A stretch of 64,000 bases of DNA, taken from an uncultured Collinsella sp. (lineage in GTDB: Bacteria > Actinomycetota > Coriobacteriia > Coriobacteriales > Coriobacteriaceae). Shown here piece by piece: positions 32,584 to 40,670 of the stretch. Numbering within the stretch: position 1 is the stretch's first letter; each line of letters starts with the position of its first letter. Below the pieces are notes generated by a model. It searched no databases. It had not been told where the DNA came from and saw nothing but the letters and a program-made list of their open reading frames with translations. Where the stretch lies: the NCBI GenBank assembly GCA_900541235.1, contig UQIW01000015.1:1-64000 (forward strand), written 5' to 3'. A program made the position numbers and the translations under genes.

Positions 32584-34002
32584 ATGGCCCTCATCACTTC
32601 GTACCACGTCCCCGGCCTCTACGTCGAGGACCACAGCATCGACGTCCCCCTTGACTGGCGCGGCCTGGAGCCGGTGCTGTTGGCCGTCGGCAGCACCATG
32701 CGCCGCGGCGCCATGCCGGCGCCCATCGCCGGCGCGCCCGAGAGCATCAAGCTTTTCTACCGCGTGGTTTGCGCACCCGACCGCATTAACGACGATCTGC
32801 CGCTGCTCCTGTTTTTGCAGGGCGGCCCCGGCGGCGAGAGCCCGCGTCCGCTCTCGCCCACGAGCGACTGTTGGATTGAGGAAGCCGTCAAGCACTTCCG
32901 CGTGGTCCTCCCCGACCAGCGCGGCACCGGACGCAGTAGCTGCGTGGACGGGCGCACGATCGCGGCTCTAGGCGAGCGCGCGACGGCGGCCGGCTCCGAT
33001 GCCGCACGCGCGCAGGCGGACTTCCTCAAGCGCCACCTCGCCAGCTCCATCGTGCGCGATTTTGAGTACCTGCGCCTGGTGGGCTTTGGCGGCAAGCCGT
33101 GGGTCACGCTCGGCCAAAGCTACGGCGGCTTTTTGACGCTGAGCTATCTGTCGCTCTTCCCCGAGGGCGTGGCGGTGAGCTTTACCTGCGGCGGCATCCC
33201 CCACGTCCCGGCGAGCGCCAACGAGGTCTACGCGCACACCTTCCCGCGCATGGCCGCCAAGACGCGGCAGTATTACGACCGCTACCCCGCCGACGTCGAG
33301 CGTGTGGCGGTTCTTGCCGATGCGCTTGAGGAGCAGAAGCCCGTGCTGCCCGACGGCTCGCCAATGACGGTGGAGCGTCTACAGCTTATGGGCAGCGACT
33401 TTGGCATGAAGCCGAGCTTTGAGCGCATGCATTGGATCATCGATCACGCTTTTGTTAACGGCGACGGCACGCTGAGCTGCGGTGCCTCAGTATCCGATAG
33501 CTTTTTGATGCGTGCCTTCGAACGCACCAACACGCGCACGAATCCGCTGTACTGGACGCTTCAGGAGTTCATCTACGCCGACGGCGACACCATGCCCATT
33601 CGCTGGGCCGCGGCAGAAGAGAAAGCTCATCGTGCCGAGTTCGACACACTCGCGCGCCCGCTCATGTTTACCGGAGAGGCCATGTTCCCGTGGATGTTCG
33701 AGCAGATGCCCGAACTTAAGCCCTTCAAGCCCGCGATGGACCTGCTGATGGAAGACACCAGCTGGGACAAAATCTACGACCCGCAGCGCCTAGCATGCAA
33801 CGAGGTGCCACTCCAGGCCGCGGTGTATTTCGACGACATGTACGTCGATTCGGGTATGCAGCTCGACACGCTCAGCCGCGTGGGCAACTCGCATGCCTGG
33901 GTAACGAACGAGTTCGAGCACGACGGCCTGCACGGCAGTGTGGTATTCAAGCACCTCTTCGACGAAGCCCTCAACCGCGGAGACCTGCGCCGAATCTTCT
34001 AG
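32584..34002 (+). CDS. Alpha/beta hydrolase, proline iminopeptidase-like (S33)
   Basis: A 472-residue S33-type hydrolase that likely releases N-terminal residues, typically proline, from peptides. The oxyanion block LFLQGGPGGESP is the HGGPG analogue, DQRGTGRSS follows, and the nucleophile elbow is GQSYGGF. The catalytic histidine is probably in NEFEHDGLHGS near the end. The ATG at 32584 is chosen because MALITSYHVPGLYVEDH begins the domain; the ribosome site is weak (GGAAG). It sits on the opposite strand between proA and proB. Confidence 0.86.
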   Translation: MALITSYHVPGLYVEDHSIDVPLDWRGLEPVLLAVGSTMRRGAMPAPIAGAPESIKLFYRVVCAPDRINDDLPLLLFLQGGPGGESPRPLSPTSDCWIEEAVKHFRVVLPDQRGTGRSSCVDGRTIAALGERATAAGSDAARAQADFLKRHLASSIVRDFEYLRLVGFGGKPWVTLGQSYGGFLTLSYLSLFPEGVAVSFTCGGIPHVPASANEVYAHTFPRMAAKTRQYYDRYPADVERVAVLADALEEQKPVLPDGSPMTVERLQLMGSDFGMKPSFERMHWIIDHAFVNGDGTLSCGASVSDSFLMRAFERTNTRTNPLYWTLQEFIYADGDTMPIRWAAAEEKAHRAEFDTLARPLMFTGEAMFPWMFEQMPELKPFKPAMDLLMEDTSWDKIYDPQRLACNEVPLQAAVYFDDMYVDSGMQLDTLSRVGNSHAWVTNEFEHDGLHGSVVFKHLFDEALNRGDLRRIF

Positions 34003-34009
34003 CAAAGGA

Positions 34010-34062
34010 GTGTCCCCACCTGCCGGCACAATAGGAACGTCCCCAAGTGCCAGGTTCATGAA
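34010..34062. repeat. GTGTCCCC / TGCCGGCAC / GGAACGTCCCC intergenic repeat, copy 1
   Basis: The order GAGTGTCCCC, TGCCGGCACA and AGGAACGTCCCCAAGTGCC recurs, longer, at 46868-46950. It directly follows the S33 hydrolase gene. Confidence 0.55.
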
Positions 34063-34141
34063 GTCATTGCAGAAAGAGGACGGAAAGCGAAAACGCCCCT
34101 AAGCGAGTGGCTTTGTATCGTAGGTCGAACAAAAGAAGCGA

Positions 34142-34241
34142 GCGCCGCCCAGAGCGAACAAGTTGGCATGAAAAAGGCGAGGCATAGACCTGATGGTCAT
34201 GCCTCGCCTTTTGAATGACAAATTGTCGCTCTGGGCGGCGC
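34142..34241. terminator. Nested palindrome and terminator downstream of proB
   Basis: Outer arms GCGCCGCCCAGAGCGA (34142-34157) and TCGCTCTGGGCGGCGC (34226-34241) are perfect 16-bp inverted repeats. Inside, AAAAGGCGAGGCAT (34172-34185) and ATGCCTCGCCTTTT (34199-34212) form a 14-bp stem with T/A ends. The inner stem is a bidirectional terminator; the whole could fold as one ~100-base hairpin. Confidence 0.85.
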
Positions 34242-34255
34242 GCAGCGTCGACCCG

Positions 34256-35383
34256 TTAGGCGAAGACAATTAAGTTGTCTCGATGAATCGCGGGCTTCTC
34301 GGCCAGGTCTGCCAGCAGGCGGTTGCCGGCGATCTGGTCCTGGCGGCGGCCGGCAGCAAGCTCCATCACGTCCGAATCGGCCTCGGCGATACCGCGGGCG
34401 ACAACCATACCGCTCGGATCGCACACATCGAGCACATCGCCCTCGGCAAACTCGCCATCGACCTCGCGAATACCCACCGCGAGCAAGGACGAGCCACGGC
34501 TGACCAGCGCCTTCGCGGCACCGCCGTCAACCGTTACCGAGCCATGTGCCTTGTCACCCAGCGCGATCCACAGCTTGCGCGGCGCAATATCCAGGCGCTC
34601 CGCCGGCGGGTCGAACAGCGTGCCCACGCTCTCGCCGCGGGCCAGACGCACGAGCGCATCGGGTTCCTCGCCCGAGCAAATCACGCTCTGAATGCCGGCC
34701 GTCATCAAAATGCGGCTCGCGCGAATCTTGGTGATCATGCCGCCCGTACCCACCGACGTCGAAGAATCTCCCGCCGAGGCAATGATCTTGGCATCGATCT
34801 TATGCACGACCGGGACAAACTCGGCCGTCGGATCCTCATGCGGATTGGCGGTGTAGAGGCCGTCGATGTCCGAAAGCGTCACGCACAGGTCCGCCGAAAC
34901 CAGGCAGCTCACGAGGGCCGCGAGTGTATCGTTGTCGCCGAACTTGATCTCGTCGACGGTGACGGTGTCGTTTTCGTTGACGACCGGCACCACGCCCAGC
35001 TCCACCAGGCACAGCAGGGCGTCGCGCGCGTGCAGGTAGGATGTACGGCGCGCCGTGTCGTGGCGTGTGAGCAGCACGAGCGAGGTGAGTAGGTCACGCG
35101 CATGGAACTCCTCGTCGTAGGCCGACGAGATGATGCACTGGCCGGCCGAAGCGCATGCCTGCAGGCTCGGCAGATCGCCAACCGGTTTGCGGTCGAAGCC
35201 CAGCACGGGATAGCCACAGGCAATGGCGCCGGAGCTCACCACGACCAAGCGCCAGCCGAGCTTGCGCAGGGCCGCGGCCTGATCGGCCAGGCCACCGATA
35301 AACGCACGGTTGACCTTACCGTCGGCACCCACCACCGTGGACGAGCCGATCTTTACCACCATCGTTTTATAAGAAGTCGTCAT
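34256..35383 (-). CDS. proB: Glutamate 5-kinase
   Basis: ProB phosphorylates glutamate with ATP, the first and feedback-regulated step of proline synthesis. The amino-acid-kinase domain shows VVKIGSSTVV at the N-terminus, VVVSSGAIACG, VVPVVNENDTV and GTGGMITKIRAS. A C-terminal PUA domain is present (from about 275; GSVTVDGGAAKAL). The 375-residue length matches full-length ProB. No clear ribosome site precedes the ATG; a shorter start at MVVKIG is conceivable. Its stop is 14 bases from the nested palindrome. Confidence 0.96.
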   Translation of the reverse strand: MTTSYKTMVVKIGSSTVVGADGKVNRAFIGGLADQAAALRKLGWRLVVVSSGAIACGYPVLGFDRKPVGDLPSLQACASAGQCIISSAYDEEFHARDLLTSLVLLTRHDTARRTSYLHARDALLCLVELGVVPVVNENDTVTVDEIKFGDNDTLAALVSCLVSADLCVTLSDIDGLYTANPHEDPTAEFVPVVHKIDAKIIASAGDSSTSVGTGGMITKIRASRILMTAGIQSVICSGEEPDALVRLARGESVGTLFDPPAERLDIAPRKLWIALGDKAHGSVTVDGGAAKALVSRGSSLLAVGIREVDGEFAEGDVLDVCDPSGMVVARGIAEADSDVMELAAGRRQDQIAGNRLLADLAEKPAIHRDNLIVFA

Positions 35384-35431
35384 ACGTCAAACCAATCGAG
35401 TGTTGAGCAGGCGGGCGAACGGGCGAACGGG

Positions 35432-35470
35432 AATATGGTCCGTTTTCCTCCGTCCCCTTCGGATCATTTT
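35432..35470. repeat. TCCGTTTTCCTCCGTCCCC repeat, copy 2
   Basis: The same 19 bases as at 27415-27433, flanked here by GGTCCG and CGGATC. It lies just after the pncB stop and may terminate pncB. Confidence 0.5.
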
Positions 35471-36969
35471 GCCCAGGGGAAGGCCGAAGCCGCGGCCATG
35501 TTCTTGCGCACGAGCTCGTCGCGCACCTGGGCCAAGCCCTGTTCCATGCCCACCACGTAGGTCTGCGGATACAGGAAGCGCTTGAAAGCCGCGTCCAGAT
35601 GATCGAGCGCCCAAGCACAGCGCTCGCGCGCATCCTCGATGCTCTCACGAGGAGCCACCGCGCTGCCGTCGCGCACAATCGGCACCAGCAGCTCACGATA
35701 CTCAAGCTCGGACACATCGGTCACCAGCGCCGCATCGTTTACGGCCACGAGGGTATTACCGCGCGCGGCGCCCTCCCCTGCCAGATGGTCCTCGTCATAG
35801 ATCATGTCGCAGACCGGGCCGCCAAAGCCGTCGTAATAGCGGCGCACACGCTGCACGCCCGGAATCGTGCGCTTGTAGGGCTGCTCGGAAAGCTTCACCA
35901 CCGGCGTCCACGGTTCCGCGTCGCTCGCGCGGCGGGCCGAAAGCTTGTACACGCCGCCCAGCGCCGGCTGATCGTAGCAGGTCGCAAGCTTGGTACCCAC
36001 GCCAAAGCTGTCGATGGGCGCGCCCTGGTCGAGCAGTGACTGAATCGTGTACTCATCCAGGTCGTTGGACACCGAGATTCCCACATAAGGCAGGCCCTCG
36101 GCATCGAAACGACCACGGACATACTTGGAGAGCTTGGCCAAGTCGCCCGAGTCGATGCGAATGGCCGACAGGCGCTCGCCCGCCGCCTCCATCTCCTTGG
36201 CAACCGTAATGGCATGCTCGCAGCCCTCGCGCACATCGTACGTGTCGATGAGCAGCGTGCAATTCTTGGGGCTCGACTTGGCAAACGCACGGAAGGCCTC
36301 GAGCTCGGAGTCAAAGCTCATCACCCAGCTGTGCGCGTGTGTGCCAAAGACGGGAATACCGTAGCGGCGACCGGCGAGCACATTAGACGTAGAGGAACAG
36401 CCGGCAACGTAGCTCGCGCGCGCGACGGCCAGGCCGCCATCGGGACCCTGGGCACGGCGCAGGCCAAACTCGGCCACGGGACGACCGTCGGCCGCCAACA
36501 CCACGCGCGCCGTCTTGGTGGCGACAAGCGTCTGGAAGCCGACGATGTTGAGCAGCGCGGTCTCGAGCAGCTGGCACTCCAGCGACGGGCCGGTGACGCG
36601 CACCATGGGCTCGCGCGGAAAGACGAGCTCGCCCTCGGGCACGGCGTCAATGTTCACGTGCGCACGGAAGTTGCGCAGGTAGTCGAGGAATGCAGGCTTA
36701 AACATCGCGCCGCCGGCCGGAGCCTGGAGCGAAGCTAAATAGTCGATGTCCTCGGGCGTAAAGCGCAGGTTCTCGACAAGCTCGGGCAGCTCGGCGGTGC
36801 CGCACATGACGGCATACGCGCTGCCAAAGGGATGGTCGCGGTAAAACGCCGTAAAACAACCCTGCTCATTGGCCTTGCCGCTCTCCCACAGGCCCTGGGC
36901 CATAGTGAGTTCGTACAGATCGGTGAGCATTGCGATGTCGGTGGGATGCGAGATGTCGGTCAAAGCCAT
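35464..36969 (-). CDS. pncB: Nicotinate phosphoribosyltransferase
   Basis: The enzyme makes nicotinate mononucleotide from nicotinate and PRPP in NAD salvage. The N-terminal TDLYELTMAQG is diagnostic, and the family blocks FGLRRAQGPDGG, GTHAHSW, LIDTYD, RIDSGDLAKLS and SFGVGTKLATC are all present. The 501-residue length fits the longer Gram-positive form. The ATG at 36969 has GAAAGGTCG upstream; the open frame further upstream belongs to the neighbouring gene region. It follows the small membrane protein gene by 82 bases on the same strand. Confidence 0.96.
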   Translation of the reverse strand: MALTDISHPTDIAMLTDLYELTMAQGLWESGKANEQGCFTAFYRDHPFGSAYAVMCGTAELPELVENLRFTPEDIDYLASLQAPAGGAMFKPAFLDYLRNFRAHVNIDAVPEGELVFPREPMVRVTGPSLECQLLETALLNIVGFQTLVATKTARVVLAADGRPVAEFGLRRAQGPDGGLAVARASYVAGCSSTSNVLAGRRYGIPVFGTHAHSWVMSFDSELEAFRAFAKSSPKNCTLLIDTYDVREGCEHAITVAKEMEAAGERLSAIRIDSGDLAKLSKYVRGRFDAEGLPYVGISVSNDLDEYTIQSLLDQGAPIDSFGVGTKLATCYDQPALGGVYKLSARRASDAEPWTPVVKLSEQPYKRTIPGVQRVRRYYDGFGGPVCDMIYDEDHLAGEGAARGNTLVAVNDAALVTDVSELEYRELLVPIVRDGSAVAPRESIEDARERCAWALDHLDAAFKRFLYPQTYVVGMEQGLAQVRDELVRKNMAAASAFPWAK

Positions 36970-37051
36970 GGGGCGACCTTTCGGATGTGTTGTGCAGAGG
37001 TTGAGGGTTGGGCGAGGCGGACGTACGGGCATGGAGCCCGGCGTGAACAGG

Positions 37052-37516
37052 TTAGTGCAGGCCCATGCTGCCCGTGATCGTGTAGACCATAAAGACGATA
37101 AACGCGATGAGGGCGAGCACGATGATGATTTTTTGAGCCGGAGCCATGCCGGGGATCTCGTTCTCGCCCGTAGGCTCCTTGGAGGTGACCATGCGCTGGG
37201 CAAAGGTCATCTCGTCACGGCTCGGTCTGGGCTCGACGGGCTTGGGACGAGCGGCCTTTTTAGGCTGAGGTTTGGGTGCGGTGGGTGCGGGCTTCGCAGC
37301 GGCAGGCTTGGGTGCAGGCGCGGGCTTGGGCGCGGGCGCGGGCGCAACCTTCGCAGCGGCCTCCTCGGCCTTCTCGCGCTCGGCACGCAGGGCGGCCAGC
37401 TCCTCACGCTCGCGGCGCGCCTCTTCCTGGGCCTCGCGACGAGCCTTCTCGGCGCGGAGCTCTTCCAACTCGGCGCGCTCCTCGGCAGACAGTGGTTGGG
37501 ACTCAAGCTCGGCCAT
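37052..37516 (-). CDS. Small coiled-coil membrane protein with Pro/Ala/Lys linker
   Basis: The 154-residue product starts with a highly charged helix (residues 8-55, many Glu/Arg/Ala in heptad-like order), continues with a Pro-Ala-Lys repeat linker (55-95) and ends with one transmembrane helix (KIIIVLALIAFIVFMVYTI) about ten residues before the C-terminus. It is therefore probably tail-anchored with its bulk in the cytoplasm. The ATG follows AAAGGGCAATACC. I do not recognise the family. It may be co-transcribed with pncB. Confidence 0.78.
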   Translation of the reverse strand: MAELESQPLSAEERAELEELRAEKARREAQEEARREREELAALRAEREKAEEAAAKVAPAPAPKPAPAPKPAAAKPAPTAPKPQPKKAARPKPVEPRPSRDEMTFAQRMVTSKEPTGENEIPGMAPAQKIIIVLALIAFIVFMVYTITGSMGLH

Positions 37517-37581
37517 GGTATTGCCCTTTCTTTTTAAAAAAAGCCGCCGACACAATGTCAGCGGCTTATCAAATCCAAGGG

Positions 37582-37654
37582 TGGAGACGAAGGGAGTCGA
37601 ACCCTCGGCCTCTGCCATGCGACGGCAGCGCTCTCCCAACTGAGCTACGTCCCC
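37582..37654 (-). tRNA. tRNA-Ala (CGC)
   Basis: A minus-strand cloverleaf starting GGGGACGTAGCTCAG and ending CGTCTCC-A, with acceptor stem pairs intact (one G-T). The anticodon loop GTCGCAT gives CGC, reading GCG. CCA is not encoded, unlike in the tRNA-Lys and tRNA-His genes of this window. Confidence 0.95.
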
Positions 37655-37711
37655 AGGACAAGTTGATATTTTACCTACGGCTCGCCAACTGTCAACGCCC
37701 AATACCCAGTC

Positions 37712-37744
37712 TTTTTGGGACGGGGCTGTTTTGACTACTTTTCG
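37712..37744. repeat. GGGACGGGG short repeat, copy near 37.7 kb
   Basis: TTTTTGGGACGGGGCTGTTT followed by GACTACTTTTCG. The reverse complement of a near-identical sequence is at 50621-50649. The GGGACGGGG core is shared with the perfect inverted repeat that follows. Confidence 0.5.
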
Positions 37745-37760
37745 AACGCCCGAGCCACCC

Positions 37761-37838
37761 GATGATTTTTCTGGGACGGGGATTAAAAAATCATCATGTA
37801 CCGAATGATTTTTTAATCCCCGTCCCAGAAAAATCATC
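37761..37838. repeat. Perfect 34-bp inverted repeat
   Basis: The arms 37761-37794 and 37805-37838 are exact reverse complements, 34 bp each, around a 10-base loop (CATGTACCGA). Each arm is itself a small palindrome, GATGATTTTT facing AAAAATCATC around a CTGGGACGGGG core. The layout is two short palindromic units placed head to head, as in bacterial interspersed mosaic elements. It lies 11 bases from the stop of the radical SAM gene. Confidence 0.92.
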
Positions 37839-37848
37839 GGCGAACGCG

Positions 37849-38787
37849 CTACTTTGCGCTGGTGAGGACACCGGTGGTGTCGAACGCCGGGGTAAAGCTC
37901 TCGTCTACCGCTCCGCCTTCTTGCCAGAACATCGTCGTAAAGCCCAGGTCGTCGGCATGATCGAGCACCTGCTCGTACTCCTCGCGCGTCACGGCGCGTG
38001 CCAACTCGCCGCCTTGCTCGCGCATGAGCGCATTGGGCGTGTACTGGTTCATGACCGAAATCGGCACGTCGCCCACCGTCTGCCACACCAGGTCCAGCAC
38101 GCGGCACGAATCGTCCGCATGTCCCGGCAGCACTAGGTGACGCACGATGATGCCGCGCTTCATGAGCCCGTCCTCGTCCACCAGCTCTCCCCCGCGGCGC
38201 TTAATCTCGCGCGCCATCTGAGCCAGGGCCGACGCGGCCACACGCGGGTAGTCCTGAATATGAGAGAGCGACTGCGCAAGCCCCGCATCGGCATATTTAA
38301 AGTCGGTAAGCCACACATCAACCAGGTCACCCAGGGCAGCCACGGCACTCGCCCGCTCATAGCCGCTCGTGTTGTAGACGATCGGGATGTCCAGCCCGCG
38401 CTCCCGCGCTGCGGCAATCGCGGACGGCAGCAGGTGAGCATAATGCGTCGCAGTCACCAGGTTGATGTTGTTGGCACCCTGGTCCTGAAGCTCCAGCATA
38501 ATCTCGACCAAACGCTGGGGCGTAATCTCAAGACCGAAATTGCCCGTCGAAATCTCGTGGTTTTGGCAGTAGACGCATTTGAGCGAACAGCCGCTAAAGA
38601 AAATCGTGCCCGAGCCGGCCTCACCCGAGATGGGCGGCTCCTCCCACATATGAAGCGCCGCGCGGGCCACCCTGAGCGTGTCGTTAGCACCGCATACGCC
38701 GCGCGCGCCCTCATCGCGCGCCGCACCGCAACGGCGCGGACACAAATGGCAGGCGGGCGAAAAAAGTTCGGTCAACGACGTCGGCAT
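37849..38787 (-). CDS. Radical SAM protein, PFL-activase-like with N-terminal cysteine cluster
   Basis: A 312-residue radical SAM enzyme. The SAM-cluster motif is Cys67, Cys71 and Cys74 (CSLKCVYCQN), followed by a TIM-barrel-like region. The first 35 residues hold four extra cysteines (CHLCPRRC and VCGAND), which may ligate a second Fe-S cluster or zinc. The pattern resembles the PflA-like radical SAM proteins (including the AmmeMemoRadiSam group), whose substrates are mostly unknown; no glycyl-radical enzyme is next to it. The ATG at 38787 is preceded by GGAG at 9 bases; an upstream TTG would lack this. Confidence 0.85.
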   Translation of the reverse strand: MPTSLTELFSPACHLCPRRCGAARDEGARGVCGANDTLRVARAALHMWEEPPISGEAGSGTIFFSGCSLKCVYCQNHEISTGNFGLEITPQRLVEIMLELQDQGANNINLVTATHYAHLLPSAIAAARERGLDIPIVYNTSGYERASAVAALGDLVDVWLTDFKYADAGLAQSLSHIQDYPRVAASALAQMAREIKRRGGELVDEDGLMKRGIIVRHLVLPGHADDSCRVLDLVWQTVGDVPISVMNQYTPNALMREQGGELARAVTREEYEQVLDHADDLGFTTMFWQEGGAVDESFTPAFDTTGVLTSAK

Positions 38788-38919
38788 AAAAACATGCTCC
38801 AAAACAACGATTCAGCAGCTCAAACGTAAAGGGCCAGACCGCGTAGACGGCTCCGTCCCTAAGGCGCCGTAATCGTCCGACACGATTTTTGTAATGTCAA
38901 GACTGGAATCGATAAAGTG
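38788..38919. other. Intergenic stretch upstream of the structured RNA
   Basis: No gene is seen. TTGTAA (38889-38894) and GATAAA (38911-38916), 16 bases apart, could be the promoter of the RNA that follows. Confidence 0.35.
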
Positions 38920-39085
38920 CCGCTTTATGATGTAGGTATTCCGCCCCCCGCGGAGCAACTGGGTGAACCGTCGCGTTTATTTAGGGAGCCCACACAGTCG
39001 TACCTAGTACAGGTATCCTTCGTTGTTAAGGACGCTGGAACAGTCGATGAGGGCACCCACCTGTTTTAGGTGGGTTCATTTTCGT
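38920..39085 (+). ncRNA. Standalone structured RNA, probable raiA-motif RNA
   Basis: About 165 bases with dense secondary structure and no reading frame. Visible hairpins are TACCT/AGGTA (39001-39015), TCCTT/AAGGA (39016-39032) and a terminal ACCCACCT/AGGTGGGT (39055-39075) followed by T-rich sequence. Highly conserved-looking stretches are GGAGCAACTGGGTGAACC, GTTTATTTAGGGAGCC and GGAACAGTCGATGAGGGC. I recall these as typical of the raiA-motif RNA of Firmicutes and Actinobacteria, which is of similar length. The closing stem expected of a 6S RNA is not apparent. The identity is from memory, not from alignment. Confidence 0.6.
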
Positions 39086-39311
39086 AACGTGGGGGGTGGT
39101 TTTCTTTTGCCGAAAATCACCATACAGTCCATATGGATCCCCGCCGGCATCCCGACAAGCCATCGACAACATTCCAATATCTGGTATGCGCGTGATAATC
39201 GCACGGTGCAAACCTCCGCACCCCCCTCGGTCGAGTATCATGGGACAGCTATGCCATTTCCGCGTAGCAACCTTTGACCTTTTCCTTCGACGCTTGGCGG
39301 TTTTTAGATTC
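39086..39311. other. Intergenic region before the WecA/TagO-like gene
   Basis: No gene is supported. It includes GGGGGGTGGTTTTC and nothing with a convincing promoter or riboswitch layout. Confidence 0.3.
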
Positions 39312-40511
39312 ATGGCTTCATCCCCGAGCTACATACCGTACCTATGCGTGGCAGCGGCGGCCTTTATCACGACCTTCCTCGCGGTGCCCCTGGTCAAGCG
39401 CTTGGCAATTAAGCTCGATGCCGTCGACTATCCTTCTAAGCGCCGCATCAACACCAGGCCCATCCCACGTTTGGGCGGAGCGGCGGTGTTTTTGGGCCTG
39501 GTCGTTGCTTGCATTGTGCAAATCCTAGGCACCTGGCACCTAGGCTGGCCGCCCGTTTTGGTGCCGCACCCGCGCCTTCACATTAGCTATCCCATGCTGG
39601 CGCTCTCCTTTACCGTCATCTTTGCGACCGGCGCTATCGACGACGTCTTCCAGCTCAAGCCCAAGCAAAAGCTGGCCGGACAGGTCCTCGCCGCGCTTAT
39701 CGCCTGTATCGGCGGCCTAAAAATCGGCGTCATCGTCAACCCGTTTGCCCCCGGCGAGATCATGCTCGGATGGCTCGCCTACCCCATCACCGTGATCTAT
39801 CTGGTGGCATTCACCAACATCATTAACCTCATCGACGGCCTCGACGGCTTGGCCACGGGCATCTGCGGCATCGCGTCGTTCACCATGTTTTCGATGGCCG
39901 TGCTCTCGGGCCGCATCGACGCCGCCGCGCTCTCTATTGCGCTCTTTGGCGCCTGTCTGGCCTTTTTGCACTACAACTTCAACCCCGCAAGCATCTTCTT
40001 GGGCGACTCGGGGTCGCTGCTTCTGGGCTTTGCGCTGGGCTCTATCTCGCTGCTCAACGTGAGCCGCACCGCCGCACTCACCTCGCTTATCATCCCGCTC
40101 ATCGTTGCCGGCGTGCCCATCATCGACACGTTTAGCGCCATTGTGCGCCGCAAGCGCGCCCACATTAGCATCGGACAGGCCGACAAGGGCCACATCCACC
40201 ACCGCCTGATCCAAGAAGGCTACAACCAAAAACAGGCCGTGCTGCTCATCTATGCCTGGTGCATCATGCTTTCGGCCGGCGCTGCCGCGATTAACCAGGT
40301 CGAGGTGCCCATGCGCGTGCTCATCTTTACCGTGCTCGCCATTGGCTCGGCGGCCTTTGCCAAGCATCTACATCTGTTTGAGCCCGTGCTGCGCCACCAT
40401 TACAACAAGCGCACGCACGAGGACGAGCTCGTCACCCCCGACGACCCCGCCTTTAAGCAGGAGGAGCAGGCAGCCGAGGAGCGCAAAGAAGAGCGCCACC
40501 ACAAGCTCTAG
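39312..40511 (+). CDS. Undecaprenyl-phosphate HexNAc-1-phosphate transferase (WecA/TagO/MraY family)
   Basis: An integral membrane enzyme that moves a HexNAc-1-phosphate from UDP-sugar to undecaprenyl phosphate, starting teichoic-acid or polysaccharide synthesis. About eleven helices are predicted. The family Asp motifs are visible: GAIDDVFQL, NLIDGLDGLATG, LGDSGSLLLG, and the cytoplasmic RKRAHISIGQADKGHIHHRL loop (HIHH). The 399-residue product ends in a charged tail. The ATG at 39312 has a weak site (TTGGCGG); a start at 39240 is possible. MraY itself is less likely because the WecA-type HIHHRL loop is present. Confidence 0.92.
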   Translation: MASSPSYIPYLCVAAAAFITTFLAVPLVKRLAIKLDAVDYPSKRRINTRPIPRLGGAAVFLGLVVACIVQILGTWHLGWPPVLVPHPRLHISYPMLALSFTVIFATGAIDDVFQLKPKQKLAGQVLAALIACIGGLKIGVIVNPFAPGEIMLGWLAYPITVIYLVAFTNIINLIDGLDGLATGICGIASFTMFSMAVLSGRIDAAALSIALFGACLAFLHYNFNPASIFLGDSGSLLLGFALGSISLLNVSRTAALTSLIIPLIVAGVPIIDTFSAIVRRKRAHISIGQADKGHIHHRLIQEGYNQKQAVLLIYAWCIMLSAGAAAINQVEVPMRVLIFTVLAIGSAAFAKHLHLFEPVLRHHYNKRTHEDELVTPDDPAFKQEEQAAEERKEERHHKL

Positions 40512-40670
40512 GGCAAGCTGCCGAGGATGTGCCAAGGCACCGTTGGCCAAGCGCGGCCGCGCCGCGCCCATCGCACAAGCCACCCCTCTCCCGCCCCTCG
40601 CCTACTTACGCCCCGCCCCTCCAATAAACGCGTTATCATCTTGACCCATGAACATACGTTAGGAGCAATC

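Noticed and set aside
38920..39085. 6S RNA
   Set aside because: Size would fit, but no closing stem between the 5' and 3' ends is seen and the last part forms its own terminal hairpin, so I prefer the raiA-motif interpretation.
40512..40670. A T-box riboswitch upstream of trpS
   Set aside because: No T-box bulge sequence or specifier stem is present in the 160-base gap.
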